Origin: JACKEQ01 sp041389565
Lineage (GTDB): Bacteria > Myxococcota_A > UBA796 > GCA-2862545
Assembly: GCA_041389565.1 (NCBI GenBank)
Contig: JAWKRP010000035.1
Coordinates: 22,719 to 86,718 of the forward strand
Reading direction: 5' to 3'
DNA: 64,000 nt
Position 1 is the first letter of the stretch, and each line of letters begins with the position of its first letter. The translations under genes and the position numbers were made by a program. Of the stretch, positions 60,628 to 64,000 are shown piece by piece. The notes beneath the pieces are model-generated. The model was not told the DNA's origin and made no database searches. It saw only the letters and a list, made by a program, of their open reading frames with translations.

Positions 60628-61908
60628 ATGCCGCGGGTGTTCAAGGTCCACAGCTGCATCGGGCGCGGAGGCTTCGGAGAGGTCTACCTGGCGTCCGTCT
60701 ATACCGACGGCACCGAGACTGCGTCGGTCGCGCTGAAGATCCTGCACGCCGACGTCGATCCGCGCAGCCACGCCGTGCAGCGCCTGCGCGACGAGAGCCG
60801 CATGCTCCGGCTGCTCGACCACCCCAGCATCCTGAAGGCCCAGGACCTCGCCGTGCTCGACGGGCGGGTGGCGCTCGTCACCGAGTACGTGGAGGGCGAA
60901 GACCTCGCTGTGCTCGCGAAGAAGGGCCCCCTGCCCGCTCCCGCGGCGCTCGAGATCGTGGAGCGCGTGGCGGACGCCCTGCATGTCGCGCAGACCCACG
61001 AGGTCGACGGGCGGCCCCTGGGCCTCGTACACCGCGACGTGAAGCCCGAGAACATCCGCATCGGGCACACGGGCGAGGTGCGCCTGCTCGACTTCGGCGT
61101 CGCACGCACCGAGCAGCTCGACCGCGAGGCACACACCGCCACCGACGTCGTGATGGGCAGCCTGCCGTACCTCGCGCCCGAGGTGCTCACCACGGCCACG
61201 TCCACGTCCGCCTCCGACGTGTACGCGCTCGGCGTCACGCTGTTCAACGCGGTCACGGGGATGCGCCTGTTCCTGGAGGGCGGCCCCGACCTGTTCGGGC
61301 TGCTGCTCCACTCCGAGCGGTTCGAGGCGAAGCTCGAGGAGCGCCTCACCCGCCTCGAAGACCCCGAGCTCGCGGCGCTCGTGCGACGCATGGTCGCGCA
61401 CGACCCGCTGGAGCGGCCCTCCAACGCGGAGGTGCGCGAGCTGGCCCGGGAGCTGCGGGGCGATGCGGGCCCGTCGCTCGCCGACCACTGTCGCGAGCGC
61501 GTCTGGCCCGAGCCGAAGTCGCTACCGGGCCTGCTGGCCGGGCGGGTGCTCGAAGAGGAGGCCGTCGATCCGGGCTCGATCCAGGGCCCCGGGCACGGCC
61601 GTCGCCCGCTCGACCCCGACGCTCACTCGCTCACCGAGATCACCGACCCCGGCGAGCTCGGGAAGGGTCCGCCCGTGCGGTCGCTGTCGGGTGGCCTGAA
61701 GGCCGGAGGGGGCGCCACTCTCGACGAGACGCCCATCCGGCCCGTGCGCACGGAGCCCTCGCGGTCCGTGTCGGTCTCCACGACGGCACGGCGACGCAGC
61801 CGGGGGCCGACCCGAGCCCAGCTCGCGATGGCCATCACCGGCATCGTCGTGCTGATGGGCGCGGGGTTCGTGGGAGCGTTCGCGCTGGGCACGCTCCTCC
61901 TCCCCTGA
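60628..61908 (+). CDS. Membrane-anchored Ser/Thr protein kinase
   Basis: 426 residues, ATG after GGAGGAG. Kinase domain about residues 5-270: HSCIGRGGFGEVYLASV (P-loop), VALKIL (Lys), HRDVKPENI (catalytic loop), DFGVART and APEVL. A charged linker (about 290-395) and one C-terminal transmembrane helix (MAITGIVVLMGAGFVGAFALG) follow, so the kinase faces the cytoplasm; there is no large outside domain, unlike PASTA kinases. Typical of the many Myxococcota STPKs. Its targets may include FHA proteins such as the one at 4510-7233, but nothing here proves that. Confidence 0.85.
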   Translation: MPRVFKVHSCIGRGGFGEVYLASVYTDGTETASVALKILHADVDPRSHAVQRLRDESRMLRLLDHPSILKAQDLAVLDGRVALVTEYVEGEDLAVLAKKGPLPAPAALEIVERVADALHVAQTHEVDGRPLGLVHRDVKPENIRIGHTGEVRLLDFGVARTEQLDREAHTATDVVMGSLPYLAPEVLTTATSTSASDVYALGVTLFNAVTGMRLFLEGGPDLFGLLLHSERFEAKLEERLTRLEDPELAALVRRMVAHDPLERPSNAEVRELARELRGDAGPSLADHCRERVWPEPKSLPGLLAGRVLEEEAVDPGSIQGPGHGRRPLDPDAHSLTEITDPGELGKGPPVRSLSGGLKAGGGATLDETPIRPVRTEPSRSVSVSTTARRRSRGPTRAQLAMAITGIVVLMGAGFVGAFALGTLLLP

Positions 61909-61920
61909 ACACCGACCCGA

Positions 61921-62166
61921 CTACTCGTTCTCGAGCAGGTCGCGCACCGCGTTCATCTCGGCGCGGAAGGCCTCCTTGAGGTCTTCCCCCGCTTCGACCC
62001 GCGACACCACCCGCATCGCGAGCATCACGTGCGTGAGCTTCTCGCCGAGATCGTCGCCCTCGATGCCGAGCTCGTCGACCTCGCGCTCCGCGATGGCCTC
62101 GGCCCCCGCCTCGAGCTCTTCGAGGCTGTGGGCCTTGGCCAGCTTGCGGATCACGCTCGCCTTCAA
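61921..62166 (-). CDS. DUF6952-like small protein of the peroxiredoxin-thioredoxin operon
   Basis: 81 residues. The start is taken as the TTG at 62166, overlapping the thioredoxin stop as TTGA, because it gives (M)KASVIRKLAKAHSLEELE, which parallels the DUF6952 family start (MK..VIRKL...SIEEL). The rest, VDELGIEGDDLGEKLTHVMLAMRVVSRVEAGEDLKEAFRAEMNAVRDLL, also fits. The family sits next to thioredoxin and peroxiredoxin genes in Bacteroidetes. Too small for the usual CDS length filters. It probably modulates that redox pair; mechanism unknown. Confidence 0.7.
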   Translation of the reverse strand: MKASVIRKLAKAHSLEELEAGAEAIAEREVDELGIEGDDLGEKLTHVMLAMRVVSRVEAGEDLKEAFRAEMNAVRDLLENE

Positions 62167-62486
62167 GGAGCGGCCCCGAGGTGCTCTTCGACGAACGCGC
62201 GGAAGCGGTCTTCCTTGTCGGTCGAGAGCCCCGCCACGAACGCGCCGTCGCGGTAGACGGCGAAGTACGGCAGGTTCTCGATCTGCACGGTCTTGCGGGC
62301 CTCGGGGGCCTTCTCGCCGTCGACCATGAAGAACGAGATGTGCGCGTAGTCGTTCGAGATGCGCTTGAACTTGGGCTTGAACATGATGCACGGGCCACAC
62401 CAGCCCGCGTGGAAGTCGACCACCGCCAGCGAAGCGCCCTCGAGCGCCCCGCCGAACGTGGAGTCGTCGAGGTCCTGGACGGCCAT
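62163..62486 (-). CDS. Thioredoxin
   Basis: 107 residues; its ATG overlaps the AhpC stop (TGATG). Active site FHAGWCGPCIMFKPKFKRI, then YAHISFFMVDGEKAPEARKTVQIENLPYFAVYRDG, where the usual cis-Pro motif (VRSIPT) appears as IENLPY. Fold and length are those of a classical thioredoxin, with an FHAGWCGPC that is more Trx-like than glutaredoxin-like. Expected to reduce the upstream AhpC-type peroxiredoxin. Confidence 0.9.
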   Translation of the reverse strand: MAVQDLDDSTFGGALEGASLAVVDFHAGWCGPCIMFKPKFKRISNDYAHISFFMVDGEKAPEARKTVQIENLPYFAVYRDGAFVAGLSTDKEDRFRAFVEEHLGAAP

Positions 62487-63055
62487 CAGCCGATGACCTT
62501 CTTCACGCCGTCGAGCGAGGCGTCCATGCCATCCTGGCCTTCCTGCCAGTTGGCCGGGCAGGTGCCGCCGTTCGCGGCGACGTACTGGTAGGCCTTGACG
62601 GTGCGGAGCACCTCGTCGACGTTGCGGCCGACGGGCAGGTTGTTGACCGTGGCGGTCTGCACGTTGCCCTCGGGGTCGATCAGGAACACGCCGCGCAGGG
62701 CCACGTCGCCGTGGAGCACGTCGTACGCCTTCGCGATCTCCTTCGAGATGTCGGAGAGGAGCGGGTAGGCGAGCTCGCCCACGCCCGCCTGCTCGCGGGG
62801 GGTGCGCATCCACGCGAGGTGCGTGTGCACGGAGTCGACGCTCACGCCGAGCAGCTCGGCGCCGAGGGCCTTGAAGTCTTCGGCGCGGTCGGAGAACGCG
62901 ACCAGCTCGGTGGGGCACACGAACGTGAAGTCGAGCGGGTAGAAGAACAGCACGAGCCACTTGCCGCGGTAGTTGTCGAGGCTGATGTTGACGATCTCGC
63001 CATCCTTGGCGGCCTCGGCTTCGAAGTGGGGCGCGGCGTTTCCGATGATGCTCAT
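62486..63055 (-). CDS. ahpC: AhpC-type 2-Cys peroxiredoxin
   Basis: 189 residues, ATG six bases after GGAGA. Peroxidatic Cys in LDFTFVCPTELVAFSDRAEDF, resolving Cys in ANGGTCPANWQEG, with VDSVHTHLAWMRTPREQAGVGELAYPLLSD between them; typical 2-Cys AhpC of normal length. It reduces H2O2, alkyl hydroperoxides or peroxynitrite with electrons from the downstream thioredoxin rather than AhpF (no ahpF seen). A promoter-like pair and a GC hairpin precede it. Confidence 0.93.
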   Translation of the reverse strand: MSIIGNAAPHFEAEAAKDGEIVNISLDNYRGKWLVLFFYPLDFTFVCPTELVAFSDRAEDFKALGAELLGVSVDSVHTHLAWMRTPREQAGVGELAYPLLSDISKEIAKAYDVLHGDVALRGVFLIDPEGNVQTATVNNLPVGRNVDEVLRTVKAYQYVAANGGTCPANWQEGQDGMDASLDGVKKVIG

Positions 63056-63109
63056 CTCGGGTCTCCTTGCGGCGGTGCCGCTCGATAATCCAGGTTGTAC
63101 CGATGAAGT

Positions 63110-63162
63110 CCCCGCGCTGCGGGGAAGGGTCGCACCGTAATGAGCCGCCGGGTCCGATGCAA
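63110..63162 (-). promoter_or_regulatory. Promoter and leader hairpin of the ahpC operon
   Basis: On the minus strand TTGCAT (63162-63157) and TACGGT (63139-63134) are 17 bp apart. The transcript would then carry CCCCGC-AGC-GCGGGG (63124-63110), a perfect 6-bp stem, about 55 bases before the ahpC ATG. It might be a leader structure or a regulator site. OxyR-like symmetry was not found. Confidence 0.4.
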
Positions 63163-63247
63163 CTCGCACCCAGAGTCCACACTGGAGGAACGGGCCCGCC
63201 AGGCGTAGGATCCAGCAGGCGCGAGCGCCGGGATCGGGGGGTCCTCC

Positions 63248-64000
63248 ATGCAGGATCGGTCGTTCGGGTGGGTCTGCGGCGGGCTCGTGTCGGCCCTGCT
63301 GACGGTCGGGGGCTGCGCAGACCGCGGCGACTTCGGGTTCGTCGAGGATGCCGGTCCCGCGTGGCTCGCCCCCGAAGACATCGGGCCCGACGGTCTCCTG
63401 CTCGATCGGCTCGAGATCGTGCTCGCTGCCGACGCCTCCGCGAAGGACCTCGACCGTGCGCTCGATGCGGTCGGCGGCGAGGTCGGCGCGAGCAGCGCAG
63501 GACGCCCCTGGATGGTCGTGACCGTGCCGTCCGGCGCGGATGCCGACGCCATGGAGGCCCTCGCGGACACCCTGGCGGCCCAGCCGGGCGTGGCCTACGC
63601 CGGCACCGCGTGGCTCGTGTCCCCCGAGGTCGTACCCCTGGAGCCCGTTCCGCTGGCTGCCCCTTCCGGCATCGGGGCGTCCGCCAACTTCGCGCTCGGG
63701 GACCATCGGTTCTTCGCGGCCTGGAACGCCAGCCGCCTCGCGAAGGCGAAGGTCCCGGTCTACGTCGTCGACGCGTTCGCGACCCACGACGCCGTGGACC
63801 AGCTGTCGGCCATGCGGTTCGTCGGCCCGGACGCCGCCCGCCGGGTCGCGCTCCCCGCGCCTTCCGACCGCAACCACGGGCACTGGGTGGCCAGCCTGAT
63901 CGGCGCCGACTTCGACCCGGTGCCCCCGCTCGGGACGCACCCCGACCCCACCGCCACCCTCGACCTCGTCGGCATCGACTACGGAAGCGTCGGGGGCGCG
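63248..64000 (+). CDS. Subtilase-like lipoprotein, partial (cut by right edge)
   Basis: 251 codons open from an ATG at 63248 to the edge. Signal peptide with lipobox LLTVGGCADR, a propeptide-like segment (LDRLEIVLAADASAKDLDRALDAVGGEVG, similar to subtilase I9 inhibitors) and the beginning of a catalytic domain: VPVYVVDAFATHDAVDQ would hold the catalytic Asp and DRNHGHWVASLIGADF the His. The Ser motif would lie beyond the window. It resembles the intact S8 protease at 12210-13652 in type but not in detail. Confidence 0.65.
   Translation, partial: MQDRSFGWVCGGLVSALLTVGGCADRGDFGFVEDAGPAWLAPEDIGPDGLLLDRLEIVLAADASAKDLDRALDAVGGEVGASSAGRPWMVVTVPSGADADAMEALADTLAAQPGVAYAGTAWLVSPEVVPLEPVPLAAPSGIGASANFALGDHRFFAAWNASRLAKAKVPVYVVDAFATHDAVDQLSAMRFVGPDAARRVALPAPSDRNHGHWVASLIGADFDPVPPLGTHPDPTATLDLVGIDYGSVGGA

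Overview
The window is a high-GC bacterial chromosome segment, most consistent with Myxococcota (the former Deltaproteobacteria). The evidence is several secreted proteins that end in a Cys-containing MYXO-CTERM-like tail (Cys motif, hydrophobic segment, Arg cluster), Asp/Ser/Ala-rich linkers, MopE-type metal-binding repeats, many small lipoproteins, two Ser/Thr protein kinases and an FHA protein, and a rsmG / parA-parB / mnmG neighbourhood with palindromic parS sites. Genus cannot be read from the sequence. Genes are tightly packed and many same-strand neighbours overlap by 4 nt (GTGA, ATGA, TTGA), so translational coupling is common.

Layout. 1-7233 (minus): a proline-rich secreted protein cut by the left edge, an SRPBCC-like protein, a 1071-residue beta-helix surface protein with a recognisable promoter, and a large acidic FHA protein. 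7434-12202 (plus): a haem/iron acquisition operon behind a Fur-box-like promoter, holding a TonB-dependent receptor, two HmuY-family lipoproteins and a MYXO-CTERM metalloprotease. 12210-18351: a subtilase, an M1-M28-PDZ peptidase and a beta-propeller lipoprotein. 18370-26867: lipoproteins, membrane proteins, an AttH-like protein, a glycerophosphodiesterase, a large kinase-ATPase regulator and a small frameshifted gene. 26857-33375: udk, parB, parA, rsmG, mnmG and parS sites. 33380-47724: housekeeping genes (a pseudouridine synthase, moaC, rlmI, def, fmt, rlmD, a NifU-domain protein, an acyltransferase) mixed with lipoproteins. 47814-49390: a degenerate Nudix protein, a clear MutH homologue and a small secreted protein. 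50703-54392: flavin reductase, MscS channel, TesB, RsgA. 54668-58140 (minus): an accessory operon with an exact 708-bp tandem duplication, a HEMMH protein and a gene broken at a G9 tract. 58160-64000: an FG-GAP protein, ketopantoate reductase, a second kinase, an ahpC-thioredoxin-DUF6952 redox operon, and a subtilase-like lipoprotein cut by the right edge.

The only two gene-free stretches longer than 300 bp (29828-30522 and 49391-50702) hold copies of the same composite repeat: 39-bp tandem units, a roughly 220-bp core and an identical 65-bp tail. Each fills the gap between two convergent genes and appears non-coding. No rRNA, tRNA, CRISPR array, transposase or integrase was recognised.
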